In this document: positions 8,356-17,204 of the stretch, piece after piece
Layout of the letters: every line of letters begins with the position of its first letter
Numbering within the stretch: position 1 is the first letter of the stretch
From: Sutcliffiella cohnii
GTDB taxonomy: Bacteria; Bacillota; Bacilli; Bacillales; Bacillaceae_I
DNA length: 64,000 nt
NCBI RefSeq assembly: GCF_002250055.1
Contig: NZ_CP018866.1
Location: forward strand, 450,001 to 514,000
Reading direction: 5' to 3'
The notes under the pieces: model-generated
Databases searched by the model: none
What the model was told of the DNA's origin: nothing
What the model saw: the letters and a program-made list of their open reading frames with translations, nothing else
Program-made: the position numbers and the translations under genes

Positions 8356-9115
8356 TGTACTTACCTCCAATGTGAAAAAAGAATATATCGAGTTGAAGCG
8401 GTATTTGCCGAATACAATAGCCCTATTATTAACATTTTACATTATTTTTCTAGGTGCATTTTTTGGTGTCATGTTTGTAGGAGATCCAGCATCTTTTGAA
8501 TCAAATGTTCAATATTCTATCGTTAGTATTGTTTTTTGGGGCTTAACGATGACGACGATGAATTTTATCGGATACGCCATTATTACCGAGGCGATGAGAG
8601 GTACACTTGAACAGCTATATATGTCTCCGATGGGTGTTTGGAGGATTATGCTCACGAGAATGATTGGGCAATTCGTGTTGCAATCGTTCATTATGATTAT
8701 CTTATTGTTTGCGGCAATGTTAACATCTGGACAATGGTTAAATTTAAATCCACTAACAACGATACCGATTATTTTCATTACGATGATTAGTATGTTTGGC
8801 GTAAGTTTTATGATTGCAGGCCTAGCAATTATTGTGAAACAAATTCAAGCGTTCCTACAAATCTTTCAATTTGTTTTAATGGCTCTCGTATTTGTTCCAT
8901 TATCTGTAGCACCATATTTAGCATTCGCTCCATTCGTCAAAGGGGTAGATATGGTACGAACAGTCATGTTAGAAAATAGAGGGTTAACGGAATTTTTATG
9001 GACGGATTATGCAGTCTTAATCGCAAATTCTTTAGTTTACTTCATTGTCGGCCTCATCGTGTTTCATCGTTGTGAAAGAATAGCGATGAAAAAAGGATTA
9101 CTTGGGCAGTATTAA
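8342..9115 (+). CDS. ABC-2 type permease
   Basis: A 257-residue, six-helix membrane protein with the ABC-2 pattern: LEQLYMSPMGVWRIMLTRMIGQF after the second helix, and a C-terminal GLIVFHRCERIAMKKGLLGQY tail. The start lies inside the 3' end of the ATPase gene with GGGGGAGAAGC as the site. It probably pairs with that ATPase as a homodimeric exporter. Substrate unknown. Confidence 0.9.
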   Translation: MQLYNVLTSNVKKEYIELKRYLPNTIALLLTFYIIFLGAFFGVMFVGDPASFESNVQYSIVSIVFWGLTMTTMNFIGYAIITEAMRGTLEQLYMSPMGVWRIMLTRMIGQFVLQSFIMIILLFAAMLTSGQWLNLNPLTTIPIIFITMISMFGVSFMIAGLAIIVKQIQAFLQIFQFVLMALVFVPLSVAPYLAFAPFVKGVDMVRTVMLENRGLTEFLWTDYAVLIANSLVYFIVGLIVFHRCERIAMKKGLLGQY

Positions 9116-9276
9116 CGAATTTTGAGTTCGCCACCTGAATCCAATTTTTTCAATCGGGTATCATTTTCATTCGGCATCCGAACTTTTTTATGGTAAAATA
9201 TTTTAGTATTTCGTTCTCTTTCCATTTTGTATAGAGAATGAAAACGAATAGTAGATAATTTAAGGAGGATTCGGAG

Positions 9277-10101
9277 ATGAATTATGTTACATTAAACAAC
9301 GGTTTGAAAATGCCTCAGCTTGGATTCGGTGTATGGCAAGTAGCGGATGACGAAGCGACTGCTGCTGTTAAAAAAGCGATTGAAGTAGGGTATCGATCAA
9401 TTGATACAGCTATGATTTATAAAAATGAAGTAGGCGTTGGGAAAGCGATAAAAGAATCTTCCGTACCTCGTGAAGAGTTATTTATTACAACAAAAGTATG
9501 GAATAGTGATCAAGGGTATGAAAATACGCTACGTGCTTTTGATGAAAGCTTAGAAAGGTTAGGTCTTGATTATGTAGATTTATACTTAATCCATTGGCCA
9601 ACACCACAATTTGATCAGTACGTTGATACATATAAAGCGTTAGAGAAGCTTTACCATGATGGTCGCGTGAAAGCAATTGGAGTATGTAACTTTGAAATTG
9701 AACATTTAGAGCGTCTTTTAAACGAATGTGAAGTAACTCCAGTTTTAAATCAAATTGAGTGTCATCCATACCTTTCACAAAATGAATTAAAAGAATTCTG
9801 TGAGAAACATAATATTTTTGTAGAAGCATGGAGTCCACTAGAGCAAGGTGGAGAAGTGTTAAAAGATGAAGTCGTTCAGCAAATTGCCGAAGCACATCAA
9901 AAGTCTCCTGCACAAGTAGTGTTACGTTGGCACTTACAAAATAACACGATCGTTATTCCTAAATCAGTAACACCTTCTCGAATCGAAGAAAACTTTAACG
10001 TGTTTGACTTTGAACTTTCTTTAGATGAGATGAAAAAAATAAATGCAATAAATAAAGATAGACGTAGAGGGAAACATCCGAACGAAATGAATGTTCGATA
10101 A
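9277..10101 (+). CDS. Aldo/keto reductase
   Basis: A 274-residue AKR5-like TIM-barrel oxidoreductase. The catalytic tetrad is visible: Asp43 and Tyr48 in SIDTAMIYKNE, Lys73 in TTKVWN and His106 in LIHWP. The NADPH-binding motif PKSVTPSRIEEN lies near the C-terminus. AAGGAGG precedes the ATG. It resembles B. subtilis YvgN/YtbE, which reduce methylglyoxal and other aldehydes with NADPH. Monocistronic, with its own terminator downstream. Confidence 0.93.
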   Translation: MNYVTLNNGLKMPQLGFGVWQVADDEATAAVKKAIEVGYRSIDTAMIYKNEVGVGKAIKESSVPREELFITTKVWNSDQGYENTLRAFDESLERLGLDYVDLYLIHWPTPQFDQYVDTYKALEKLYHDGRVKAIGVCNFEIEHLERLLNECEVTPVLNQIECHPYLSQNELKEFCEKHNIFVEAWSPLEQGGEVLKDEVVQQIAEAHQKSPAQVVLRWHLQNNTIVIPKSVTPSRIEENFNVFDFELSLDEMKKINAINKDRRRGKHPNEMNVR

Positions 10102-10110
10102 AAAGTAGTA

Positions 10111-10140
10111 AAAAGGGTCAGAAACTGTTCTGACCCTTTT
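10111..10140 (+). terminator. Terminator of the aldo/keto reductase gene
   Basis: AAAAGGGTCAGAA and TTCTGACCCTTTT form a perfect 13-bp stem with a 4-nt loop and a terminal T run. Confidence 0.85.
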
Positions 10141-10153
10141 AATATTTTATAAA

Positions 10154-10223
10154 ATGAGTGATTACTCACTTTACACACAACAAGAAAACGTTTATGATGA
10201 AAATAATGAGTGATTACTCACTT
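10154..10223 (+). promoter_or_regulatory. Sigma-A promoter flanked by two identical operators
   Basis: ATGAGTGATTACTCACTT occurs twice, at 10154-10171 and 10206-10223, 52 bp apart. Each copy holds the inverted repeat TGAGT-N4-ACTCA. Between and overlapping them is a good promoter: TTTACA at 10170-10175, a 17-bp spacer and TATGAT at 10193-10198. The first operator touches the -35 box and the second sits just after the predicted start of transcription. The TetR protein encoded third in this operon is the likely ligand-responsive repressor (inference). Confidence 0.8.
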
Positions 10224-10250
10224 TCATATGAAAAGTCAGAGGTGAATAGG

Positions 10251-10982
10251 ATGAGTACGGAAGAAAGTGTTGTGCAAATTGAAAATGTCTCGATGGCGTT
10301 CGGTAAGCAGGTAGTGCTAAAGGATATTTCACTTCAAATTCAAAAAGGTGAAATTTTTGGTCTATTAGGACCTTCAGGTGCTGGCAAAACGACACTAGTG
10401 AAGCAACTAGTTGGTTTGGAAATTCCGTCAAGTGGAGAAGTATTTCTTTTTCATGAAAAAATGCCTTCTCTTAAATTAATGAAACGGATTGGATATATGG
10501 CACAATCCGACGCTCTGTATGGAGAATTAACAGCGAAAGAGAACTTACAGTTTTTCGGAACACTATATGGTTTGAAAGGAAACCGACTACAACACCGTAT
10601 GGAAGAGGTATTAAAAATTGTCGACTTAACCGATCATACGAAAAAAACTATTTCCAGCTTTTCAGGAGGGATGAAAAGAAGACTTTCGTTAGCGATTGCC
10701 CTATTACACAGTCCAGAAATACTAATTTTAGATGAGCCGACTGTCGGAATCGATCCTGTTTTAAGAAAGAGTATTTGGCAAGCATTTCAAATGCTACGGG
10801 AACAAGGAACAACGATTATCGTCACGACGCATGTGATGGATGAAGCAGAAAAATGTGACCGATTAGGTATGCTTCGAGATGGTGTGTTAATCGCAGTCGG
10901 CACGCCAGAACAATTAAAAATACAAACTAGCGCTAAATCAATTGAGGAAGCATTTTTAACATATGGAGGTGCTCATTTATGA
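10251..10982 (+). CDS. ABC transporter ATP-binding protein (TetR-regulated exporter)
   Basis: A 243-residue ATPase from ATG 10251, chosen because AGAGGTGAATAGG precedes it; a longer frame would run back through the operators. Walker A LLGPSGAGKT ends near residue 47, signature FSGGMKRR about 137-144, Walker B ILILDEP about 157-163. It overlaps the following permease by 4 bp (ATGA). With the permease and a TetR regulator it makes a typical drug or toxic-compound efflux operon of the YhcG/YfiL kind. Substrate unknown. Confidence 0.92.
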   Translation: MSTEESVVQIENVSMAFGKQVVLKDISLQIQKGEIFGLLGPSGAGKTTLVKQLVGLEIPSSGEVFLFHEKMPSLKLMKRIGYMAQSDALYGELTAKENLQFFGTLYGLKGNRLQHRMEEVLKIVDLTDHTKKTISSFSGGMKRRLSLAIALLHSPEILILDEPTVGIDPVLRKSIWQAFQMLREQGTTIIVTTHVMDEAEKCDRLGMLRDGVLIAVGTPEQLKIQTSAKSIEEAFLTYGGAHL

Positions 10983-12010
10983 GGGTGAGAGCGTTAGTGA
11001 TACGAATATTACGGCAAATTATTCGCGATAAACGAACAATTGCGTTACTTCTATTTGCACCGATTTTAGTATTAACGATGCTACATTTAGTATTTAACGG
11101 GGAAGAGTACATTCCTAAAATTGGACTAGTAAATGTACCCCCTGCTATGAACTCACAATTAGATTTCGAAAATGCAACGATTAAAGCGTACAAAACATTA
11201 GATGCTGCGGAAGAAGATTTACTTAATAGAGAAATAGATAGCTATATTCATTTTATAAATAATCAACCTTCAGTAGTGTTAGAGGGTAGCGACCCAACTA
11301 TTAATGGAGTTACAATGAAACAAATAGAAAAAGCCTTGAAAAAATTACAACCAACCGACAACGACATTGCTAGTTTAGAGGTTGAATTTGTACACGGTTC
11401 GGCACATATGGGACAATTTGATTATTTTGGGCCGGTCTTGTTAGGTTTCTTCGTGTTTTTCTTTGTGTTTTTAATAGCAGGTGTTTCTTTTTTAAGAGAA
11501 AGAACGACAGGTACGTTAGGGAGGTTAATGGCTAGTCCGTTAAAAAAATGGGAAATTGTAGCTGGTTATATTATCGGATTCGGTATTTTTACGATGATCC
11601 AGTCGGCCATCATAGCAGCCTATGCGATTTATGTGTTAGGAATGTTAATGGAAGGAGCTTTCATTCATTTACTTCTTATTATTTTAGTGCTCGCTTTAAC
11701 GGCTCTATCGCTCGGAATATTATTATCTTCTTTTGCTAATAACGAGCTACAAATGATTCAATTTATTCCAATCATCGTTGTTCCGCAAATTTTCTTCTCG
11801 GGCCTATTTAACTTAGAGACCATTTCGAGCTGGTTAAAATGGATTGCACCTTTTACACCTTTATATTATGCTGCCGAAGCGTTACGAGACGTGATGGTTA
11901 GAGGATATAGCATTAATGAAATATATTTAGAACTACTCGCACTTTGTGGTTTTTCCGTTATGTTCATGCTTTTAAATATTGTTGCATTAAGGAAATATCG
12001 AAAAATATAA
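10979..12010 (+). CDS. ABC-2 family permease
   Basis: A 343-residue membrane protein: one N-terminal helix, an extracytoplasmic domain of about 130 residues, then five C-terminal helices with the ABC-2 signature SFLRERTTGTLGRLMASP. This layout is that of YhgE/YfiM-type exporters. The start overlaps the stop of the ATPase gene, so translation is coupled. It probably forms the channel for the preceding ATPase. Confidence 0.9.
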   Translation: MRVRALVIRILRQIIRDKRTIALLLFAPILVLTMLHLVFNGEEYIPKIGLVNVPPAMNSQLDFENATIKAYKTLDAAEEDLLNREIDSYIHFINNQPSVVLEGSDPTINGVTMKQIEKALKKLQPTDNDIASLEVEFVHGSAHMGQFDYFGPVLLGFFVFFFVFLIAGVSFLRERTTGTLGRLMASPLKKWEIVAGYIIGFGIFTMIQSAIIAAYAIYVLGMLMEGAFIHLLLIILVLALTALSLGILLSSFANNELQMIQFIPIIVVPQIFFSGLFNLETISSWLKWIAPFTPLYYAAEALRDVMVRGYSINEIYLELLALCGFSVMFMLLNIVALRKYRKI

Positions 12011-12084
12011 ACGGTTTTCATTTCACCTATTGGCTCAAATCTATTACAATGAAGGTAATGATTCTGAATAATAAGGAGTAACCG

Positions 12085-12735
12085 ATGAACGACCAAAATA
12101 ATTTAATAGAAGAAATATTTGAAAACGATGATCAATTAACGGAAAAACAAAAGAAAATTATCGTTGCGGCCATAGAATCCTTTGCAGAAAAGGGCTATGC
12201 TTCTACGTCGACAAGTGAAATTGCGAAAAGAGCTGGGGTAGCAGAAGGAACAATTTTTCGTCATTATAAAACGAAAAAAGACCTTCTATATTCGATAGTA
12301 GAACCGATGATTGCTAAGTTTATTGCTCCTTTTGTCATTAACGATATGAAAAAAGTACTTGATCAAGATTATGAACAATTTGAAGATTTTTTGAGGGCGA
12401 TGTTTGAAAATAGAATTTCTTTTATTCGAAGGAATTTATTACTATTCCGTATTTTAGTACAAGAAATACCGTTTCAACCAGAATTACAAAAAATGTTCAA
12501 AAAACATATCGCGAGTAAAATATATACTCGATTTGAAGACTTAGTAGATCATTACAAAGCAAAAGGGCAGCTAGTCGACCTCCCAGCAAGTACAATTATA
12601 AGAGTAACGGTTTCTAGCATATTCGGGTATCTCATAGCTCGAAACTTACTTTTCCCTGAAATAAATTGGGATGACGAAGTAGAAACAGAGCAAACGATTC
12701 GACTTATTATAAATGGGGTGTCCCCAAGAGAATAA
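12085..12735 (+). CDS. TetR/AcrR family transcriptional regulator
   Basis: A 216-residue protein with an N-terminal HTH of TetR type: IVAAIESFAEKGYASTSTSEIAKRAGVAEGTIFRHYKTKKDLLYSIV (about residues 24-70). The helical C-terminal part is the ligand and dimer domain. It is the third gene of the exporter operon. The duplicated operator around the operon promoter suggests that it represses its own operon until an exported compound binds it. Confidence 0.9.
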   Translation: MNDQNNLIEEIFENDDQLTEKQKKIIVAAIESFAEKGYASTSTSEIAKRAGVAEGTIFRHYKTKKDLLYSIVEPMIAKFIAPFVINDMKKVLDQDYEQFEDFLRAMFENRISFIRRNLLLFRILVQEIPFQPELQKMFKKHIASKIYTRFEDLVDHYKAKGQLVDLPASTIIRVTVSSIFGYLIARNLLFPEINWDDEVETEQTIRLIINGVSPRE

Positions 12736-12753
12736 ATGAAATAAAAAAAATGG

Positions 12754-12784
12754 ACTGACTTTTAATTAGAAAGTCAGTTTTTTT
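12754..12784 (+). terminator. Terminator of the TetR/ABC operon
   Basis: ACTGACTTT/AAAGTCAGT stem with a 7-nt loop followed by seven T. Confidence 0.85.
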
Positions 12785-12902
12785 ATGTGTTACAATCTAA
12801 AACCTATAGGAACAAAAAATATTTTAGTGCGTTAAAGTAATTAGAGACACGAAACAATTTTTGTACTATAATGAAAAATACAACGATTTGGGGGTGCTTA
12901 AT

Positions 12903-13961
12903 TTGGAAAATATTTTAAAAGAACTTTCTTCTATCCATGGTCCTTGCGGCTTTGAGGAAGATGTAGCAAAGTACATTGCGAACCGTTTAAAAGGTAAAGT
13001 AGATTCGGTACAGGTTGATGGGGTAGGAAATTTAATTGTCCGTAAAAAAGGAACTGAATCTGGACCAACAATCGTAGTAGTGGCTCATATGGATGAAGTA
13101 GGCTTTATCGTCAAAAAGGTTGAGGAAAATGGTCTTATCCGCTTTGAAAAATTAGGGGGGCATGATGATCGTATTCTACTATCACAACGAGTTCAAATTA
13201 ATACATATAAAGGATTAAGGTCAGGTGTTATTGGAACGATATCTGCACATATGATGAAATACGATGATCCGAAAAAAGTACGAGCACATCAAAAGCTGTA
13301 TATTGATGTTGGTGCTAGTACGAAACAAGAAGTAGCAGAATTAGGGATAAGAGTAGGGGACTCGATTACTTGGTACCCTCACTTTGACTACTTAACAGAA
13401 AATCGAATAGTTGGAAAAGCGTTTGATGATCGTGCAGGTTGTACCGTGTTAATTCAAGCGCTAGAAGAATTAGAAAAGAGCGATTTTGCAGGTGAAATTG
13501 TAGGAGCATTTACGGTTCAAGAGGAAGTCGGTTTAAGAGGTGCCAGAGTAATAGGCCATCAAGTAAATGCCGATGTAGCCATTGCGCTAGATACGACTGC
13601 AGTTAGTGACACGCCTGAGGAAATGATGGACAATACGTTAGCGTTAGGTGCTGGAACAGGTATTAAAGCGATTGACTTTAGCCTAATAGCAAATAAAAAA
13701 GTGAAAAATCATTTACAAGAAATTGCCGAGAAACAAAACATCACGTACCAAATAGAAGTATTCCCTGGTATTGGTACAGACGCAGGTGAATTAAGCCTTG
13801 CACATCAAGGTATCCCAACAGGAGTTCTATCTATTCCTTCTAGATACGCCCACTCCTCAACAGAAGTGATCGATACGAGAGACCTTCTAGCAACAAAAGA
13901 TTTATTAGTAGCGTTTATAAAAGAGATGAAGGCAACAGAACATTACAAGTTTACAATTTAA
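12903..13961 (+). CDS. M42 family metallopeptidase (glutamyl aminopeptidase / endoglucanase M type)
   Basis: A 352-residue protein from TTG 12903, chosen for the GGGGGTG site 7 bp upstream. The M42 di-metal ligands lie in VVVAHMDEVGF (His), GKAFDDRAG (Asp), VQEEVGLRGA (Glu pair, one catalytic), ALDTT (Asp) and YAHSSTEV (His). It is a cytosolic aminopeptidase of the B. subtilis YsdC/YtoP/FrvX group, acting on short peptides. It stands alone. Confidence 0.9.
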   Translation: MENILKELSSIHGPCGFEEDVAKYIANRLKGKVDSVQVDGVGNLIVRKKGTESGPTIVVVAHMDEVGFIVKKVEENGLIRFEKLGGHDDRILLSQRVQINTYKGLRSGVIGTISAHMMKYDDPKKVRAHQKLYIDVGASTKQEVAELGIRVGDSITWYPHFDYLTENRIVGKAFDDRAGCTVLIQALEELEKSDFAGEIVGAFTVQEEVGLRGARVIGHQVNADVAIALDTTAVSDTPEEMMDNTLALGAGTGIKAIDFSLIANKKVKNHLQEIAEKQNITYQIEVFPGIGTDAGELSLAHQGIPTGVLSIPSRYAHSSTEVIDTRDLLATKDLLVAFIKEMKATEHYKFTI

Positions 13962-14051
13962 TAGAGTAGATTAAAAAATCTACTAGAAAAAGATATATTT
14001 TCACCTCATTGGACATACTAATTTATAAGCATGTTCAATGAGGTGATTTTT

Positions 14052-14336
14052 TTGAAAACAATAACTAGATTTGCAGACTTATGCTGGGAAGGCTTAACAT
14101 TACAACATATATCAGACAAACGAATTGTCATTCCTTATCTACTATTTATCGCTATGACGCTACTATTTGAATTATTTCTATTAGTGTTAATTGGAATCAC
14201 TAGCTTTATATTTTATATTCACGGCTATCAACCAAGTTTAGGATATATAGTTAGTGGTCCAGCCGTACTCTGCATGTTCCTATTAACAATTCCAATCTTA
14301 AAAGCAGTTCTAAAACAGAGAAAAATTGCACATTAA
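14052..14336 (+). CDS. Small membrane protein of unknown function
   Basis: A 94-residue protein from TTG 14052, preceded by GAGGTGA at a good distance; a longer frame begins at 14031 without a site. Two strong hydrophobic helices (about residues 31-57 and 64-85) and a short basic tail (KQRKIAH). I recognise no family. It is followed by a clear terminator, so it is probably a one-gene unit. Confidence 0.55.
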   Translation: MKTITRFADLCWEGLTLQHISDKRIVIPYLLFIAMTLLFELFLLVLIGITSFIFYIHGYQPSLGYIVSGPAVLCMFLLTIPILKAVLKQRKIAH

Positions 14337-14342
14337 GGTGTA

Positions 14343-14376
14343 GACCAATTCTGAAGAAGAGAATTGGTCCTTTTTC
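14343..14376. terminator. Terminator between the small membrane protein and DUF5634 genes
   Basis: GACCAATTC/GAATTGGTC stem with an 8-nt loop followed by CTTTTT; can serve both converging genes. Confidence 0.75.
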
Positions 14377-14384
14377 ATACTGCC

Positions 14385-14687
14385 CTATATTTGTTCAAAA
14401 ACACTTTCTAAACTGTCGAAGCCGCGTCGATCTTCATTATTCGGTTCGTCTGTCTCGACAGTCCATTCGTTTCCTAAAGGGGTTAAACTACCTTCCTCAC
14501 TTTTCGTATAAGGAAGATGAATATGATATGTCTTTTCATCTTTTGATACTGTATAGCCTAAATAGTATCGATCCCCTTCTCCATGCTCCTCAAAAATTCC
14601 AATTGAATCTAAATCGAATTTCTCAATATACTCTGGAAGAGAGGTTTGTAATTCATTTAATATTTCATTACGAGATAAGTATTCCAT
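14385..14687 (-). CDS. DUF5634 family protein
   Basis: A 100-residue acidic cytosolic protein. The start at ATG 14687 is chosen for AAAAAGGAGAAATAG just upstream; a longer frame to 14870 has no site and overlaps the AraC gene. The sequence (MEYLSRNEILNELQ at the start, DSIGIFEEHGEGDRYYLGYT in the middle, and a C-terminal NEWTVETDEP motif) matches my memory of the DUF5634 family of Bacillaceae, which has no known function. Confidence 0.75.
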   Translation of the reverse strand: MEYLSRNEILNELQTSLPEYIEKFDLDSIGIFEEHGEGDRYYLGYTVSKDEKTYHIHLPYTKSEEGSLTPLGNEWTVETDEPNNEDRRGFDSLESVFEQI

Positions 14688-14775
14688 TCTATTTCTCCTT
14701 TTTCCTAGAATCACTTTTAATATGTGTTTGTTTTCTGGAATTAAACAAAGGCTGCGAGAAATAGGCTTAATATTC

Positions 14776-15546
14776 TTATTTACTTCGATACTCACCAGGA
14801 GACATACCATATTTCTTTTTAAACACACGGTGAAAATACGTGTATGAAGTGAACCCGCAGTTCTCTGCAATATTTTCTAACGTCATCGTTGTGTATTTCA
14901 TTTGATCGATTGCAGCGGAAAGGCGAATTTCTTGGGCATATTCTATCATTGTCTTCCCAACAATTTGTTTAAACAAATGAACAGCTCGGGATACACTTAG
15001 TCCGGCATGTTTTGCTACATCTTCTACTTTTAATCCAACAGTAGCATGCTCTTCGATGTACCTTAACATTCTTGTAACCGCGTATGGCCTATTTTTAGAC
15101 TGTTTCGTTTCATTCACAGCCCGTTCTAACGTTAAACAAAGCGCCTGCATTAAATACGATGATAATTCTTGGTTTTCTTCGGATAGAGGTCGACGTTTTT
15201 CAATCGTTAAATGTCTCCAAAGTGCTAGTAAGCGCTCATCTAAATCAATAGTAGAGATGGCAGGTTTTTCAGACCGATTCCACCATTCATCGACCCAAGC
15301 ACCTGATACGGATAAATGATAATCCCCACTCTTTTCATTTTCTTCAATATTTAATTCATATAGGTCACCTGGCTTGGCAAGTAAAAGATCCCCTTTTTTA
15401 ATCGCTATTTTTTCATTGTTTAACGTAATAACGCCTGTCCCTTCCGTTTGCAAGCGAAAAAGATAACCTGTTAATTGTTCTGTATCTTGGGAATGATAAC
15501 CTTTTGTATGGTAGGAATAACCGCAAAAACGTATGTAAGTGTTCAT
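14776..15546 (-). CDS. AraC family transcriptional regulator
   Basis: A 256-residue protein from ATG 15546 (AAGGACGAG upstream). An N-terminal cupin ligand domain (GVITLNNEKIAIKKGDLLLAKPGDLYEL) is followed by a double HTH of about 100 residues: VEDVAKHAGLSVSRAVHLFK and IAENCGFTSYTYFHRVFKKKYGMSP. It is divergent from the sugar-oxidation cluster and is the likely activator of it. Two direct repeats of TATCTATTT spaced 20 bp lie in the shared intergenic region, as expected for AraC half-sites. Confidence 0.9.
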   Translation of the reverse strand: MNTYIRFCGYSYHTKGYHSQDTEQLTGYLFRLQTEGTGVITLNNEKIAIKKGDLLLAKPGDLYELNIEENEKSGDYHLSVSGAWVDEWWNRSEKPAISTIDLDERLLALWRHLTIEKRRPLSEENQELSSYLMQALCLTLERAVNETKQSKNRPYAVTRMLRYIEEHATVGLKVEDVAKHAGLSVSRAVHLFKQIVGKTMIEYAQEIRLSAAIDQMKYTTMTLENIAENCGFTSYTYFHRVFKKKYGMSPGEYRSK

Positions 15547-15611
15547 TTTTTTCTCGTCCTTATTTTCATTATAAAAAAGAAATAGCAAAATAGTGCATGT
15601 TTCCATTATAT

Positions 15612-15671
15612 TATCTATTTATAATTTATACTATCTATTTTATGATGAGTACGTAAATGTAAGCGTTTTAT
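15612..15671 (+). promoter_or_regulatory. AraC-type direct repeats and a CcpA (cre) site
   Basis: TATCTATTT at 15612-15620 is repeated at 15632-15640, a spacing of two helical turns typical of AraC half-sites. Downstream, TGTAAGCGTTTTAT at 15658-15671 fits the cre consensus TGWAARCGYTWWCW with one mismatch. Together they suggest substrate induction by the divergent AraC protein and glucose repression by CcpA. Confidence 0.65.
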
Positions 15672-15722
15672 CCTTATGTTGAAAAGGAGTGAAATGTTAT
15701 AGGTATCCCAATAGCAGTTCAA

Positions 15723-16439
15723 TTGTATACGTTACGTAATGAATTAGAAGCAGATTTCGTTGGAACATTGAAAAAGGTAGCTCAACTTGGTTTTGATGGC
15801 GTAGAATTAGCCGGATACGGAGGGATGAGTGTTACCGAGCTAAAAAGCTTATTAGATGAACTAGGTCTTCAAGCTCCATCTAGCCATGTCCCGTTAGAAC
15901 AATTAGAGAAAAATTTGGACAAGGTGATAGAAGAACAGAAAATATTAGGAAGCCAATATATTGTAGTTCCTTATATAATGCCAGAAAATCAAAACGAAGA
16001 TTATTATTACTCATTAATCTCGTTTTTAAAAACCGCCAATGCAAAATGTAACGAGCAAGGCTTAACTCTTTGTTATCATAACCACGATTTTGAACTAGAG
16101 AAATTGAGTGATGGTAGAAAAGTACTTGAAGCAATCCTTGAAGAAACAAGTGTTAGTACAGAATTTGATGTGTATTGGTTAACGAAGGCTGGGGAGGATC
16201 CGGTTGACTGGTTAACCCGATATCGTGACAGAACTCCGCTTGTTCATTTAAAAGATATGACGTTAGATGATGAAAGATTTTTTGCTGAACTTGGTACTGG
16301 TGGAGTAAATGTGGAATCGATTCTCCAAACAGGAAAAGAGCAAAACGTAAAATGGTGGATTGTGGAACAAGATGAAAGCCGACGTACACCGTTAGAGAGT
16401 ATTGAAATAAGCATTAACTACTTAAAAAATATAATATAA
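15723..16439 (+). CDS. Sugar phosphate isomerase/epimerase (TIM barrel)
   Basis: An AP-endonuclease-2 type TIM barrel of at least 238 residues, with metal ligands suggested by [22 protein letters not shown] and WWIVEQDES. The start is unclear. The family begins with a strand such as [13 protein letters not shown], and this frame indeed reads I-G-I-P-I-A-V-Q upstream of TTG 15723, but the only codon at the right distance from AAGGAG (15684-15689) is ATA 15699. The nearby ATG 15694 lies in another frame that stops at once. TTG 15723 has no site. Either ATA is used or one base is missing. First gene of the five-gene cluster. Confidence 0.75.
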   Translation: MYTLRNELEADFVGTLKKVAQLGFDGVELAGYGGMSVTELKSLLDELGLQAPSSHVPLEQLEKNLDKVIEEQKILGSQYIVVPYIMPENQNEDYYYSLISFLKTANAKCNEQGLTLCYHNHDFELEKLSDGRKVLEAILEETSVSTEFDVYWLTKAGEDPVDWLTRYRDRTPLVHLKDMTLDDERFFAELGTGGVNVESILQTGKEQNVKWWIVEQDESRRTPLESIEISINYLKNII

Positions 16440-16464
16440 ATTAATTCTAAGGAGCGATAACAGC

Positions 16465-17187
16465 ATGATTAATGTAACAGTATGGAACGAGCACCGTCAC
16501 GAACAAAAAAACCCGGTAGTAAGAGACGTTTACCCAGAAGGTATTCACGGAGCAATTGCAAGCTTTTTAAAAGATGATTATAAAGTGAGAACAGCAACGC
16601 TAGATGAAGCGGAACACGGATTAACAGATGATGTTTTAAATGAAACAGATGTTTTAATTTGGTGGGGCCATATCGCACATGATGAAGTAAGTGATGAAGT
16701 TGTGGAAAAAGTGAAGAAACGTGTATGGGAAGGAATGGGACTTATCGTACTTCATTCTGGTCACTTCTCGAAAATTTTCAAAACATTGATGGGTACTTCA
16801 TGTGACTTAAAATGGCGTGAAGCAGACGAGAAAGAAAGACTATGGGTTGTTGACCCAAGCCATCCAATTGTGGAAGGTGTTGGAGAATACATTGAGCTTG
16901 ATCGTGAAGAAATGTATGGAGAGCATTTTGACATTCCAGCACCAGATCAACTTGTATTTTTAAGTTGGTTTGAAGGTGGAGAAGTATTTAGAAGCGGATG
17001 CACTTACAGCCGTGGTAACGGGAAGATTTTCTACTTCCGACCAGGACATGAAACGTATCCGACCTATCATAACGAAGAAATTCAACGAGTTATTAAAAAT
17101 GGCGTAAAATGGGCGGCACCGACAAAACGCTCTTATCCTGTATATGGAAACGCGAAGCCATTAGAAGAAATTAAACCAAAGAACTAA
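16465..17187 (+). CDS. ThuA-like domain protein
   Basis: A 240-residue protein of the ThuA (trehalose utilisation) family, a class-I glutamine-amidotransferase-like fold: [12 protein letters not shown] at the start, [34 protein letters not shown] and the C-terminal [20 protein letters not shown]. In rhizobia ThuA works with the dehydrogenase ThuB in oxidation of trehalose and similar disaccharides to 3-keto forms. Here it is followed by two ThuB-like dehydrogenases, which supports a role in keto-sugar metabolism. AAGGAG precedes the ATG. Confidence 0.88.
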   Translation: MINVTVWNEHRHEQKNPVVRDVYPEGIHGAIASFLKDDYKVRTATLDEAEHGLTDDVLNETDVLIWWGHIAHDEVSDEVVEKVKKRVWEGMGLIVLHSGHFSKIFKTLMGTSCDLKWREADEKERLWVVDPSHPIVEGVGEYIELDREEMYGEHFDIPAPDQLVFLSWFEGGEVFRSGCTYSRGNGKIFYFRPGHETYPTYHNEEIQRVIKNGVKWAAPTKRSYPVYGNAKPLEEIKPKN

Positions 17188-17204
17188 ACAGGGGGATTAG
17201 ACAT

